Shown here in pieces: positions 1 through 8,618 of a DNA stretch of 64,000 nucleotides. This DNA is from Fontibacillus phaseoli (GTDB lineage: Bacteria > Bacillota > Bacilli > Paenibacillales > Paenibacillaceae). Position 1 is the stretch's first letter. Every line of letters begins with the position of its first letter. The stretch spans positions 1,240,001 through 1,304,000 of the forward strand of contig NZ_QPJW01000001.1 in the NCBI RefSeq assembly GCF_003337355.1, read 5' to 3'. The notes under the pieces are model-generated. The model saw only the letters and a list, made by a program, of their open reading frames with translations, had not been told where the DNA came from and did not search any database. The translations under genes were made by a program, and so were the position numbers.

Positions 1-1
1 T

Positions 2-211
2 GTAATTGTTAAAAAATGTGAGAAAAATCGTAATATTGTTTTGCCGGATTACATTACAAAAAAACTTGAAGATCACCACATTCTGAATACCTTTCTAATT
101 CAGCCAGATTACATTAAGCGAGAGCAGATAAATTATATTGAAATTGCTAAAAAGGAAGAAACAAAGATTAACCGAACACTAGCATTAATTAATAAACTTA
201 AAGATAAATAA
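2..211 (+). CDS. YdeI/OmpD-associated family protein, C-terminal part
   Basis: An open frame enters from the left edge and stops at 209-211, giving 69 residues. The pattern LPDYITKKLED, then a short spacer, then IEIAKKEETKINRT, resembles the bacteriocin-protection YdeI/OmpD-associated domain, which has a helical LP.DL..AL motif followed by a W/Y-IE-AK-EETR-RR helix. The family lies in the cytoplasm and its biochemical role is poorly defined. The N-terminal part lies outside the window, so length and start cannot be judged. A hairpin follows 30 bases later. Confidence 0.6.
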   Translation, partial: VIVKKCEKNRNIVLPDYITKKLEDHHILNTFLIQPDYIKREQINYIEIAKKEETKINRTLALINKLKDK

Positions 212-240
212 ATCCTGCAGTATGAAGATTACATAAAAAG

Positions 241-270
241 TCCAGCAATCTATGAAAGCTGATTGCTGGA
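241..270 (+). terminator. Hairpin after the YdeI-like gene
   Basis: Perfect 10-base inverted repeat TCCAGCAATC/GATTGCTGGA with a 10-base loop, preceded by AAAAAG. It lies 30 bases after the stop codon. There is only a weak T run after it, so termination is plausible but not certain. Confidence 0.45.
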
Positions 271-425
271 CGATTTAAAGTGAGTATCGAATTGAGAAAT
301 GAGAGGCTCAAGGCTTAGCCCGTCTTGGTATATGAGTCGGAGTAAGATTTTTCCTGTGGAAATATGAACCATTTAACCGTATGAAACGTAATACATCATA
401 GTTTTATATTTAAGGAGGTTTTTTA

Positions 426-2498
426 ATGAAAAAAAGGTTGCTATGGATTCTGAGTGCTGCAATTGCACTAACACCGCTTGTCCCGACTGCAGCAATAGCG
501 TCTAACGAGAACATTGCACCTTCAAATCAGACACTGGCGATTATCGCTTCTGAGAAAGCGGCGTTGCTTACCGAACAGAACGGTACGACCAGCGTACAGT
601 ATGCACTGATCGACAATGGCAAGATTACTGTGACAGGACAGTCGGGATTGAACGATATAGAAGGGAAAATCCCTTTGACCGAAGAAACCATGTATGGTAT
701 CGGATCAACGAGCAAAATGTTTACGACTGTTGCCGTCATGAAATTGGTAGATGAAGGGAAAGTCAATCTAGATACCCCTTTAGTGGAGTACTTAACTGAT
801 TTCAAAATGATAGATGAACGTTATAAGCAAATTACGCCGCGTATGCTGCTGAACCATTCTTCCGGACTCCAAGGGTCGAGCCTGGGTAGTGCATTTCTGT
901 TCAATGATAATGACACGTATGCACATGATAATCTGCTAGAGCAATTGTCTACACAGCGTTTAAAAGCTGATCCGGGGGCATTCTCTGTTTATTGCAACGA
1001 CGGATTTACACTGGCTGAGATTCTTGTTGAAAGAGTCAGTGGTATGAAATTCACCACATTCATTCATCAACATATTACCGAACCGTTAGGATTGAAGCAT
1101 ACGAAGACGTCGCAAGACGTATTAGAATTAAGTAAACTTCCGGGTCTTTATTATCCAACATATCCAAAGCAGCAGCTTCCAAATGAAACTGTCAACGTGA
1201 TTGGAACGGGCGGAATTTATTCCACAGCAGAGGACATGGTACAATTTTCGCAAATATTTATGGGGCGTGAAAAAGATGTTCTCTCGGACAGATCGGTACT
1301 AGCAATGGAGCAAGAGGAGTACAACAAGGGAATCTGGCCCAAAGAAGCGGATAGTATAGTTGACTACGGGCTGGGTTGGGATAGTGTAAGATTATTTCCG
1401 TTCAGCGATTATAAAATAAAGGGTCTCAGCAAGGGCGGAGACACGATTTTTTACCACGCCTCTCTCGTGGTGCTTCCAGAGCAGAACATGGCTGCTGCAG
1501 TTCTATCCTCAGGCGGAAGTAGTTCGACAAACGAACTTCTGGCGCACGAACTTCTTCTTCAGGCATTGAAAGAGAAGGGTGAAATCAAAGATATTAAACC
1601 GGAGAAATCATTCGGCACACCTGTTAAGGCTGACATGCCAATCGACATCACCAAATACTCGGGCTATTATGGTGCTACAGGTCAGCAAATTAAAATTGCT
1701 ATTAAGGATGGAGAGCTATCATTATCAGTGCCGAGTGTCCCTGAGTATCCAGAGCAGAAATATGTATATACATCGGAAGGGTCTTTTGTTAACCAAGAAG
1801 GAAGTTCGAAGATCAATATTGTAACCGAAAAAAATGGGCGCACCTACCTGTGGAATAGAGAATATGTAACCGTTCCCGGGTTGGGACAATTGGCAATATC
1901 TCTGTACGTAGCCGAGAAGCTGGAAACTCAGGCCCTATCTAAAGAGAGTGAAGATGTATGGGCAAAGAGAGAAGGCAAAACGTATTATCCTGTGAGTGAG
2001 AAGTTTAGTTCACTTGTTTACATGGTTAATCCAACCCTCAAGATTTCCCGTACCGCAGAATTAAAGGATTATTTAGGGGATAAGAAAATTACTGGACCGA
2101 ATACTGCAGTGAGCCAACATCAAGTCCCTGTAACGGGAAGCCGAGATACGGCTGAATTTCGTTTTTATATGAAAGAAGGTATTGAATACTTTGAGTCGGC
2201 TGGAAGTTTGTATGTCAGTGAGGATAAAGTAATACCTCTGTATCAAGGGAAAAATTCAATGGTTACAGTGCAAACTGATGGCCATGCCAGATGGTATAGC
2301 GTACCCCAAGCAGTTGCTGGTAAGAAAATGATAGTAGCGATGCCTGAACAAGGAGCTTATGCGGTATACGACGGAAACGGAACATGTGTGAACTACACCA
2401 TAGTCAGCGGCAGTAACGAAGTTGTTCTCCCTGAGAACGGAACGATTGTATTTGCTGGCAAGGCTGGCTCTTCATTTAACATTTCGTTGGAGAAGTAG
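426..2498 (+). CDS. Secreted serine hydrolase of the beta-lactamase/penicillin-binding family
   Basis: 690 residues with a strong Shine-Dalgarno site (AAGGAGG) and a cleavable-looking signal peptide (about residues 1-25). The class C beta-lactamase fold is shown by the nucleophile motif STSK (S94, K97), the YCN motif (Y189, N191) and a KGG triad at about 336-338 in place of the usual H/K-x-G. The catalytic part covers roughly residues 35-385; the remaining ~300 residues look beta-rich and are typical of secreted esterase/D-aminopeptidase-like members. It probably acts outside the membrane on peptides or esters; the substrate cannot be read from sequence. A second, broken member of the same superfamily lies at 6.5-6.9 kb. 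Monocistronic, followed by a copy of the composite repeat. Confidence 0.85.
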   Translation: MKKRLLWILSAAIALTPLVPTAAIASNENIAPSNQTLAIIASEKAALLTEQNGTTSVQYALIDNGKITVTGQSGLNDIEGKIPLTEETMYGIGSTSKMFTTVAVMKLVDEGKVNLDTPLVEYLTDFKMIDERYKQITPRMLLNHSSGLQGSSLGSAFLFNDNDTYAHDNLLEQLSTQRLKADPGAFSVYCNDGFTLAEILVERVSGMKFTTFIHQHITEPLGLKHTKTSQDVLELSKLPGLYYPTYPKQQLPNETVNVIGTGGIYSTAEDMVQFSQIFMGREKDVLSDRSVLAMEQEEYNKGIWPKEADSIVDYGLGWDSVRLFPFSDYKIKGLSKGGDTIFYHASLVVLPEQNMAAAVLSSGGSSSTNELLAHELLLQALKEKGEIKDIKPEKSFGTPVKADMPIDITKYSGYYGATGQQIKIAIKDGELSLSVPSVPEYPEQKYVYTSEGSFVNQEGSSKINIVTEKNGRTYLWNREYVTVPGLGQLAISLYVAEKLETQALSKESEDVWAKREGKTYYPVSEKFSSLVYMVNPTLKISRTAELKDYLGDKKITGPNTAVSQHQVPVTGSRDTAEFRFYMKEGIEYFESAGSLYVSEDKVIPLYQGKNSMVTVQTDGHARWYSVPQAVAGKKMIVAMPEQGAYAVYDGNGTCVNYTIVSGSNEVVLPENGTIVFAGKAGSSFNISLEK

Positions 2499-2546
2499 CT
2501 TGATTCATCTGATTTGATCCGTAAGAAATACAGCTTTTATCAAGCG

Positions 2547-2652
2547 CTGTCGGATGACAAGAACATATACGCTTAAAAGTCACATCACTGCGGCCTTCTT
2601 TGTTTTAACGATATATGTTCTTGTCAAAAGTCAATGACAAGAACATATATCG
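2547..2652 (-). repeat. Composite hairpin repeat, copy A
   Basis: Read on the minus strand: a 17-base perfect stem (CGATATATGTTCTTGTC and its complement, 10-base loop; 2609-2652), then TTAAAACAAAGAAGGCCGC, then a spacer and a terminal ATGTTCTTGTCATCCGACA. The same order of parts occurs in copies C (8242-8349) and D (10137-10239). An additional half unit GACAAGAACATG lies at 2666-2677. It fills most of the 350-base gap between the serine hydrolase and the beta-propeller gene. Confidence 0.75.
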
Positions 2653-2850
2653 TTTGTCGATTTTGGACAAGAACATGCTTTGAAAGTCGTGATGGAGAAT
2701 TCTTCTCACCGAATGATATGTTGCTTTGATTTAAACAAAGATCGTAAGGGGAGTCATTACCAACCAAACCAACATCCGAACTGTTTCCCTCGTTGGTATG
2801 GATTCAAATCTACTTAGCTATAAAACGTATTTAAAGGAGAATGAATACTG

Positions 2851-4785
2851 ATGAAAATGGTAAAAGGTGCAATTGTTCTATTATGCTTATTTTTGCTTGT
2901 TCCCTCCCTACCAAACAGGGCAGCAGCGGGGGCACTTCCGGTCTTTACCAAGCAGACTGATTTCTTTGCCAGCGACCTTTATGATATTACCTATGGAAAT
3001 AATATATACATAGCAGTGGGCAGCGATGGGGCGATTGTACGTTCGATGGATGCGAAATCATGGACCATCATTCCCTCCGGCACATCTACAAAAATCCACG
3101 CTGTCGCCTTCGGAAATGGCGTATTTGTTGCAGTGGGCAACAACAACACCATTCTGACCTCTGCCGACGGCAACACCTGGAAGAAGCAATCCTTGACCTT
3201 CTCGACCAAATCAGTCACTAATATGAAGGAAGCAAAAAAGGGGGACTTTGCTAAGAATCGGGTCCAGTCCAATACGAGTGTAATATGGGATGGCAAGCAA
3301 TTCGTCGTTCTGACGCAAATGGATGCCTATGCCATTGATACGTATAAAAAAATGAGTAGCACGGGGTATGTGTTCGTATCCACCTCCAAGAATGGCCAGG
3401 GCTGGAAAACAACACAGGTAGCGCCTTATTTGTATCATGCAAGCAAGCTTAAATATTTGAACGGAGCCTACTATCTGTTCTCGGATTACAAGGTCATGAC
3501 TAGTAAAAATCTGGTAAATTGGTCTTCTGTTGAAAAGTCTTACATTGACGCCGCCTTTGGATCAAGCGGGTTTGTGGTGGCATTCGACCGGATAGATACT
3601 GCCCGGCCAAGACCGGCTGTACTAAAGGCCGGCAGCTTTCAGGGGATCAAGTCCGCCAGTTCCAAGGATTTGCTGGATTGGGGAGATTCCACAGGAGCCT
3701 CATCCATTGATTACGTACATAATCAATATGTAATGAATGCTGCGGGAGGTTATCTGACAGTCTCTGACGACGGCAGCACCTGGAAAGCAATCAACCTATT
3801 CGACCAGCTCAGAGAGGATGCAAAGGAAGCTGATTCGTCTGCATTTTCTCTTCAGGACATTAACGCTGAACGAATGATCCTCTATAAGACGATATGGGAC
3901 GGACATCAATACATTACTGTCAGTTCATTTGGGGGGATATATACTTCTACTGACTTGAAGAATTTTGGAAAAAGCACCCTACAGAACGCTGCGCCTGTCG
4001 GTACGGATTTGTATGGGGTTGGCTTTACAGAGGGAGCTTACTATTTATATGGCTCCAACGGAAGATTTCTTACCTCCACTGACGCTCACAAATGGAAGCA
4101 AACATTCGATGTATCCAAATATGATAACGTGGTGAGCGTTGCATGTCATGGGCAGGATTTTGCTTTGGTTACCCAGGAGGAAGACTGGTACTGGAAGTCG
4201 ATGAGAAGCAGCTATAGCTTTACAGCAGTTCGTAGTGAAGGGGCGGAGCCGGTAAGCAAGTCTCTGAGTGATCTCGATCATCCAATTGATGTAAAGTGGG
4301 ATGGGCAGTCCTTTATTGGACGAACTTACTTTGGTAAAAAATATCAGCTTGCCAGCGGCTTGACGAATTGGAAGGATATCACTTCTGCAAGCCCTGTCGA
4401 GCTCAAAAATGAGCCCATCGTTGTCAAAGGTGACGATACGACCGTGAAGTATGAGTATTCGGACAATGGAGGCGCAGCACTGTACTATTTGCAAAATGGG
4501 AAGTGGATTAAAGCGAATTTCCCGGTCTGGTCGGATTATGAGAAGACTTATTTCAAGCATGAGGATCACCATTCCAAGCGAGGGGATACCCTTAGTACTG
4601 TAATTTATGGGAACGGGGAGTTTATGGCAGTGGGAGCGGGAGGAACCATATTGCGTTCAACGGATGGAAAGACGTGGGCAAGTGTGAAATCAGGCACTTC
4701 CGAATATTTGAACGGCATAGTTTGGGATGGAACACGCTATATCGCTGTAGGCAACAAAGGCACTTATTTGACAAGCGCACGGTAA
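2851..4785 (+). CDS. Secreted beta-propeller protein with BNR/Ycf48-like repeats
   Basis: 644 residues, signal peptide about 1-26, Shine-Dalgarno AAAGGAG before the ATG. Blades carry the recurring pattern G-x-x-VAVG-x-x-G-x-I-x-x-S-x-D-G-x-x-W, seen clearly near residues 50-75, 88-110, 300-320, 375-420 and again at 590-640. This is the sialidase/photosystem-assembly type of beta-propeller. Such secreted propellers in Paenibacillus are usually uncharacterised binding or scaffold proteins; there is no catalytic Asp-box enzyme signature strong enough to call a sialidase. The N- and C-terminal blades are the best conserved, as expected for a closed ring. Followed by a strong terminator. Confidence 0.7.
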   Translation: MKMVKGAIVLLCLFLLVPSLPNRAAAGALPVFTKQTDFFASDLYDITYGNNIYIAVGSDGAIVRSMDAKSWTIIPSGTSTKIHAVAFGNGVFVAVGNNNTILTSADGNTWKKQSLTFSTKSVTNMKEAKKGDFAKNRVQSNTSVIWDGKQFVVLTQMDAYAIDTYKKMSSTGYVFVSTSKNGQGWKTTQVAPYLYHASKLKYLNGAYYLFSDYKVMTSKNLVNWSSVEKSYIDAAFGSSGFVVAFDRIDTARPRPAVLKAGSFQGIKSASSKDLLDWGDSTGASSIDYVHNQYVMNAAGGYLTVSDDGSTWKAINLFDQLREDAKEADSSAFSLQDINAERMILYKTIWDGHQYITVSSFGGIYTSTDLKNFGKSTLQNAAPVGTDLYGVGFTEGAYYLYGSNGRFLTSTDAHKWKQTFDVSKYDNVVSVACHGQDFALVTQEEDWYWKSMRSSYSFTAVRSEGAEPVSKSLSDLDHPIDVKWDGQSFIGRTYFGKKYQLASGLTNWKDITSASPVELKNEPIVVKGDDTTVKYEYSDNGGAALYYLQNGKWIKANFPVWSDYEKTYFKHEDHHSKRGDTLSTVIYGNGEFMAVGAGGTILRSTDGKTWASVKSGTSEYLNGIVWDGTRYIAVGNKGTYLTSAR

Positions 4786-4943
4786 TTTCAAATGATGAAG
4801 CACGCTTGAGCAAATCGGAGTAAAATCAGTCTAATATTCTCTCAACGTGAATCGCCGATCGGAAATTTGAACTGAACTACATCGAGCTGCGTCGGGAAGA
4901 CGATGGATACGTTCGACACGGAACTTGCAGCATCTTAATTGAG
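4786..4943 (+). other. Non-coding gap with a possible coding remnant
   Basis: Downstream of the propeller gene a short open stretch (about 4870-4953) translates to FELNYIELRREDDGYVRHG and similar, which looks protein-like but has no start and is only ~30 codons. It may be a gene fragment; the family was not recognised. From 4985 to 5180 the DNA is AT-rich with no feature recognised. Confidence 0.2.
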
Positions 4944-4984
4944 AAAAACTGTTGAGTAAAATTTCTCAACAGTTTTTTCTTTTA
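4944..4984 (+). terminator. Intrinsic terminator
   Basis: Ten-base stem AACTGTTGAG/CTCAACAGTT with an 8-base loop followed by TTTTTTCTTTT. It ends the transcript of the beta-propeller gene, about 160 bases after its stop codon. Confidence 0.85.
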
Positions 4985-5182
4985 ATAATTTGGTTTATTA
5001 TATATATGTTCACAAAACTCGTATTTTGTACATATGTATGTCAGGCATTTTTCTTGCTTATATAAGATTGCCGCCATATTTATATTATATAGGTTATTTT
5101 TACCTTACTTGAAATATTAAGTTGTTTTTCTTATGAGTTTCCCCCGTCGCAGCCAAGGATTCTTTTTCTATCCCTCATGTAG

Positions 5183-5222
5183 AACAAGGAGCAAGATTAT
5201 CGTGGATCTTGGCTCCTTGTTT
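5183..5222. terminator. Hairpin between converging transcripts
   Basis: Long imperfect stem AACAAGGAGCAAGA / TCTTGGCTCCTTGTT with one bulged base and a 10-base loop, followed on the plus side by TTTCTGTTTT. It sits 25 bases beyond the stop of the minus-strand methyltransferase and can serve either strand. Confidence 0.55.
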
Positions 5223-5246
5223 CTGTTTTGAAATTAGTGGCGGAAA

Positions 5247-6083
5247 TTACAACTTTTGCACAACATAGATGATATTCATTCCACAATCCAGAGTGCCCTG
5301 TAATTTGGTAAACGCAATTTCTTTTTCGACAATTAGCTTCCAAAATTCTTTATCGTTGCAAGCATTTTCTAAAGCAGAATCTCCTGCTTGCGTAAATAAA
5401 CCAGCGGAGCTTCTCTCTTGAACTCTTACAGGAAACTGAGCAAATAAAGCATCCATTTCGGTGCTTCTCATCATATGGACGTAATGCTTGCTTTCAACTG
5501 GATAATGCTCTTCGTCTTGAACACCTGTATCAAAAATCCACCTTGTAGCTTCAAGCCCGAATTGGTCTTTTTCATACCTTATACCTTCAAGATAATAAAG
5601 CGAAGCGCCAATGAAACTCATGGACCCAACAATCAATACGCCATCCGATTTTAATACTCTTAGAATTTCTTGTATTCCATCTTTCTCTTTGTCCAAAAGA
5701 TAATTGATTACACCACCTATACAGACAACGCAATCGAAAGAAGAATCATTAAAAACACTCATATCAAGAACATCTAAAACATGGTATGCCTCTATTCTGT
5801 CAATCAGTGATAGCTCGCGCATTTTGGACTTATTGAACTCAATTTGATGACTAGATATATCTGCAACGGTCAATTCTGCACACATAGTAACAATATCCTT
5901 TGTATATCTTCCTGAACCCGCACCAATCTCTAAAACTTTATCGGTTAGTTTAATATAACGCTTCAAAATATCAAGATGTACCTGATATAAAAGTTCGCCA
6001 TGCCCATCTTTTTCAAGACGTGTCCATTCACGGTCACCATAGTTATCATACCGGCTTCTTGGAATTTCGGGGTTGTAACTCAT
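5247..6083 (-). CDS. Class I SAM-dependent methyltransferase
   Basis: 278 residues. Motif I is VLEIGAGSGRYTKDI (about residues 46-60), followed by an acidic residue after beta-2 and the CVVCIGGVINYLL post-I region (about 119-131), the normal Rossmann-like layout of the Methyltransf_11/25 group. It should use S-adenosylmethionine in the cytoplasm; the acceptor (small molecule, protein or RNA) is not evident. The start is set by AAAGGAG 8 bases upstream. A short ORF with its own strong ribosome site begins 67 bases upstream and overlaps this start in another frame, so translation may be coupled. The transcript probably starts at a TATAAT box at 6183-6188. Confidence 0.8.
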   Translation of the reverse strand: MSYNPEIPRSRYDNYGDREWTRLEKDGHGELLYQVHLDILKRYIKLTDKVLEIGAGSGRYTKDIVTMCAELTVADISSHQIEFNKSKMRELSLIDRIEAYHVLDVLDMSVFNDSSFDCVVCIGGVINYLLDKEKDGIQEILRVLKSDGVLIVGSMSFIGASLYYLEGIRYEKDQFGLEATRWIFDTGVQDEEHYPVESKHYVHMMRSTEMDALFAQFPVRVQERSSAGLFTQAGDSALENACNDKEFWKLIVEKEIAFTKLQGTLDCGMNIIYVVQKL

Positions 6084-6150
6084 AAAAGCATCTCCTTTTA
6101 ATTTTTGGTATTATAATCAGGGTAATATCACTAATATCGCTTTCACTCAT
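6046..6150 (-). CDS. Putative 34-residue leader peptide overlapping the methyltransferase start
   Basis: ATG at 6150 is preceded by AGGAGGT with a 6-base spacer, a better ribosome site than most genes here. The frame (begins MSESDISDITLIIIPKIK) stops at 6046-6048, 37 bases inside the methyltransferase, in a different frame. A TATAAT at 6183-6188 would place the mRNA start about 25 bases before it. Leader ORFs of this kind control downstream methyltransferase genes elsewhere, but no alternative hairpins were established here. It could also be a chance ORF. Confidence 0.35.
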   Translation of the reverse strand: MSESDISDITLIIIPKIKRRCFYELQPRNSKKPV

Positions 6151-6182
6151 ACAACCACCTCCTAAGAATCCGCTTGCAACCC

Positions 6183-6188
6183 ATTATA
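6183..6188 (-). promoter_or_regulatory. Candidate -10 box for the methyltransferase transcript
   Basis: TATAAT on the minus strand, about 33 bases before the leader ORF start. A TGTAAA at a 16-base spacing is a weak -35. Confidence 0.4.
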
Positions 6189-6417
6189 CTAAGAATTTCC
6201 CCAATTTACATTCTCAATTTTCCAAACTCTCATTTTCCCCACGCTACAATTTCCCCCGGCTTAGGCACGGTCAAAAGCGAAAACCAGCATGTAACACTCC
6301 CTTGTAATGAACAATGTGGATTGTTAATCATGCCTTGCATGTTGAAAACATCCTTGTCCCCTATCCACCATACCCCGTTTGTTATTAATTAGTCACTTAT
6401 CTAATCGGCAATAGCCC

Positions 6418-6437
6418 TATGTTCTTGTCCACCGACA
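6418..6437 (+). repeat. Composite hairpin repeat, half copy B
   Basis: CTATGTTCTTGTCCACCGAC matches the terminal unit of copies A and C (ATGTTCTTGTCATCCGACA). It is preceded by AATCGGCAATAG, a string also found just upstream of copy C (8225-8236). The hairpin part is missing. Confidence 0.5.
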
Positions 6438-6546
6438 ATTTCAACCAGAAGAACTCAGCATTCCCTTTCCGAATCAAAAAACGGTTTGGAAGTTAGTGAC
6501 CTGCTCTTATGCACATTGTATACTCAACATCAGTTTTTCTTGAATA

Positions 6547-6914
6547 CTAGTTATGTAGAAATATCTCAGATACTGAAGCCATTCGAAAGACTGTTTCATC
6601 AGGATCCACCACAGTATTTCGGGATTTGTCTGCATAGCCGAATCCTTCTTTAACCACTGTCTTTCCATCCTTGACCATAATGACAACGGCACCGAGAGTT
6701 GAGCTTTCATCTCTTCTCTGGTGAAAAATTGTTGGAGAAATGCCTTCGCGTTTTCCGCCGTCAGTTGCTTGGCCTGCCCAGAAGCAGAAACAGATGAAAT
6801 GTCAGATGCCTGCACCGTTGAGTTCACTATTGTGAGAATTAGAATTGCGACAATGGATGTCTTTTTCCAAAGACGAGTGCGCTTACGAAACATTTCCAGA
6901 TTCCCTAGAATCAC
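6547..6914 (-). pseudogene. Truncated, frameshifted serine hydrolase (beta-lactamase superfamily)
   Basis: The first ~70 codons give a signal peptide and the start of a mature domain (LTAENAKAFLQQFFTREEMK). After AQLS the frame shifts by one: the continuing frame reads GAVVIMVKDGKTVVKEGFGY and then FRMASVSEIFLHN before a stop at 6547. This is the N-terminal 100 residues of a class C beta-lactamase-like protein, ending at the SxxK motif, where K has become E (SVSE). The rest of the gene is gone. It follows the DUF3169 gene by 18 bases. Confidence 0.75.
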
Positions 6915-6932
6915 TCCATTTACTAAGAGTAT

Positions 6933-7700
6933 TTAATTATAATGTCTACTTACTTCCCGGTGATAAGCCATTTGTTGCACCAGCAAAGTGATGCCCAAAA
7001 CAATAATAGGTAGCGGAGTAAAGCCGAATATCACGGAATATAATACAAAAAGTACGATGCCTATGATTAGCATCTTATTGGTAGTCTTATAGGCGGAATA
7101 AGCAGAACGGTAGACGATCCACCGCTCACCTTCATCCATATCAGCAAACATTTCACGTTCTACTTCTTTCTGGCTGCTTTGGTTAAGGTTTAACATTCGA
7201 TTTGGATAAACCTTGTTGAAGGCTACAAGAGTACGGTTTTGGAGGAAGATAGCTATAAGGAACATGACACAACTGCTGACCAAATTAACCACCATATAAG
7301 TACTAATGCTGTCTTTTGAATTACCTGCTCCCAAAGCGTAGCCTAAAGCAAGCACCAACCAAATGAGACTAACAATGGTGTTATAGGTGCTTACCTTAAG
7401 AATGGTATTGAGTAGTTTCTCTTTCGGTGTCACAGGCATATCTAAATTCTGAAGATCACCACTCATGGCATTTAAGCGAAAGAGACCTTTCACATTCCAG
7501 ACCAGCAGGACAAGAACAATCAACGCCAACAAAGCAAACATGAGATCATATTCATAAACAAGGTAAATTCTGATGTCGGCATCCTGGGGAAGTGTAATCA
7601 TTCCTGAGGCCAACAAATAGCCCCAAACTGCCCCAATTAAGGCCCAAAAAATGATTCTCCATATTTTTTTTGTTTTCAAGTTTTTATTTGATTTATTCAT
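6933..7700 (-). CDS. DUF3169 family integral membrane protein
   Basis: 255 residues from the ATG at 7700 (a TTG one codon earlier is also possible). About six hydrophobic segments: two near residues 14-70, two near 110-155 and two at 205-245, with a cytoplasmic basic N-terminus. The overall pattern and the pairing with a small XRE regulator directly upstream are typical of DUF3169 proteins, whose function is unknown. The gap to the regulator is about 20 bases, so they form an operon. Confidence 0.65.
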   Translation of the reverse strand: MNKSNKNLKTKKIWRIIFWALIGAVWGYLLASGMITLPQDADIRIYLVYEYDLMFALLALIVLVLLVWNVKGLFRLNAMSGDLQNLDMPVTPKEKLLNTILKVSTYNTIVSLIWLVLALGYALGAGNSKDSISTYMVVNLVSSCVMFLIAIFLQNRTLVAFNKVYPNRMLNLNQSSQKEVEREMFADMDEGERWIVYRSAYSAYKTTNKMLIIGIVLFVLYSVIFGFTPLPIIVLGITLLVQQMAYHREVSRHYN

Positions 7701-7722
7701 CAATTATGACACGCTCCTTTTA

Positions 7723-7929
7723 TTACTCATCTTGAATAGAAAAAACGTCTTCAACCTGCACAGCAAACTCTGCGGCTATCTTCAGACTCAGTAGCACAGA
7801 GGGGGAATAGTCCCCCCGTTCGATTAACGCAATAGTCTGTCGAGAAGCCCCCACTCGTTTTGCCAGTTCTTCTTGTGATAATTGATCCCTCGCCCTTAAT
7901 TCACGGACACGGTTAACTAATTTGCTCAA
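7723..7929 (-). CDS. Small XRE-family transcriptional regulator
   Basis: 68 residues made almost wholly of a helix-turn-helix: LSQEELAKRVGASRQTIALIERGDYSPS is the classic YvaO/Xre-type motif. I chose the TTG at 7929 because GGAGGTG lies 6 bases upstream; an in-frame ATG at 7944 has no ribosome site and itself forms part of that Shine-Dalgarno. It probably represses its own operon with the DUF3169 gene; AT-rich dyads such as TTGTAAATAATTTATTGCAA at about 7952-7971 upstream are candidate operators. Confidence 0.85.
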   Translation of the reverse strand: MSKLVNRVRELRARDQLSQEELAKRVGASRQTIALIERGDYSPSVLLSLKIAAEFAVQVEDVFSIQDE

Positions 7930-8241
7930 ACTCTCCACCTCCATATTTGGATTGTAAATAATTTATTGCAAAATGTAAACAATAATATACAATAAGTATA
8001 TGATGTTATACAAATGCACTTAATACTGAATTGAGTATGAGAGGTGGTGTGGATTTGATTAACACAACTAGGCTTGCCATTATGTAATTGTTTTTGTAGT
8101 GGTTAGTCCTACCATTCTGAATCAAAGCAAGAAAAAGTAGCTTATGTGAGAGTTCCAATCACTAAGCCATCTGGTGCGTCTAGCGGCTAGATAAAATAAG
8201 TACATTTATATAGATAGATATCAAATCGGCAATAGTAGGCA
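7930..8241. other. Intergenic region upstream of the XRE gene
   Basis: AT-rich, with several overlapping dyads between 7945 and 8010 that would suit the XRE operator and promoter. From 8020 to 8240 no gene or clear signal is seen until copy C of the composite repeat. Confidence 0.35.
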
Positions 8242-8349
8242 AAGGGATCAAGTTCTTGTCCCGGACAAAGGACAAGAACTTGATCCCTTAAAACAGAAAA
8301 CCCGCGCTGGGCGCGGAATCTTATGGGATTATGTTCTTGTCATCCGACA
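8242..8349 (+). repeat. Composite hairpin repeat, copy C
   Basis: A perfect 20-base stem (AAGGGATCAAGTTCTTGTCC, 8242-8261, and its complement 8270-8289) with an 8-base loop, then TTAAAACAGAAAAC, then a small GC-rich hairpin CCGCGCTGGGCGCGG (8302-8316), then ATGTTCTTGTCATCCGACAA ending at about 8349. The cleanest copy of the element and the best template for a consensus. Confidence 0.8.
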
Positions 8350-8356
8350 ATGGATT

Positions 8357-8597
8357 GTGTCACAATCATGTGTTTTATTATTTGTCGTTGTTTTTCTCAT
8401 TTCCATGTTTCTCTTAAAAAAACACGATCGATCCGGAAGAGCAGCTGCAGCTTTGTTTATGGCCAGGTGGATCCGTACGCAACTGGTTAGTTGTGTCCGG
8501 CACCGTCCCGCGCAGCCCGTGGAAGATCACATCTTTCGTGCTGTTCTGTCTGGCCGTGGTTCTGATCATCGGATACATGGTGGCACAGATTCAGTAA
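8357..8597 (+). pseudogene. Small two-helix membrane protein, frameshifted at an A run
   Basis: A GTG-initiated frame gives a hydrophobic segment (VLLFVVVFLISMFLL) up to a run of seven A at 8416-8422. A one-base shift there opens a second frame that continues KNTIDPEEQLQL, WPGGSVRNWLVVSG and a second membrane helix FVLFCLAVVLIIGYMV, ending at 8597. The joined product would be ~79 residues with two membrane helices. The family is not recognised. Copy C of the repeat ends a few bases before the start, so the original 5' end may be lost. Programmed slippage is an alternative to decay. Confidence 0.45.
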
Positions 8598-8618
8598 TAA
8601 ATAACTGCTTGTCCTTAT

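Larger units (their letters stand above)
6151..6506. other. Intergenic region
   Basis: Besides the TATAAT-like box at 6183-6188 (minus strand) and the half repeat at 6418-6437 this stretch shows no gene. The short open frame on the plus strand (6174-6392) has no ribosome site and no protein-like composition. Confidence 0.4.

Noticed and set aside
2603-2677. Closely spaced GACAAGAACAT repeats as a CRISPR-like or iteron array
   Set aside because: The units are in alternating orientation, pair into hairpins and recur elsewhere in the same order, which fits one composite element, not an array or replication origin.
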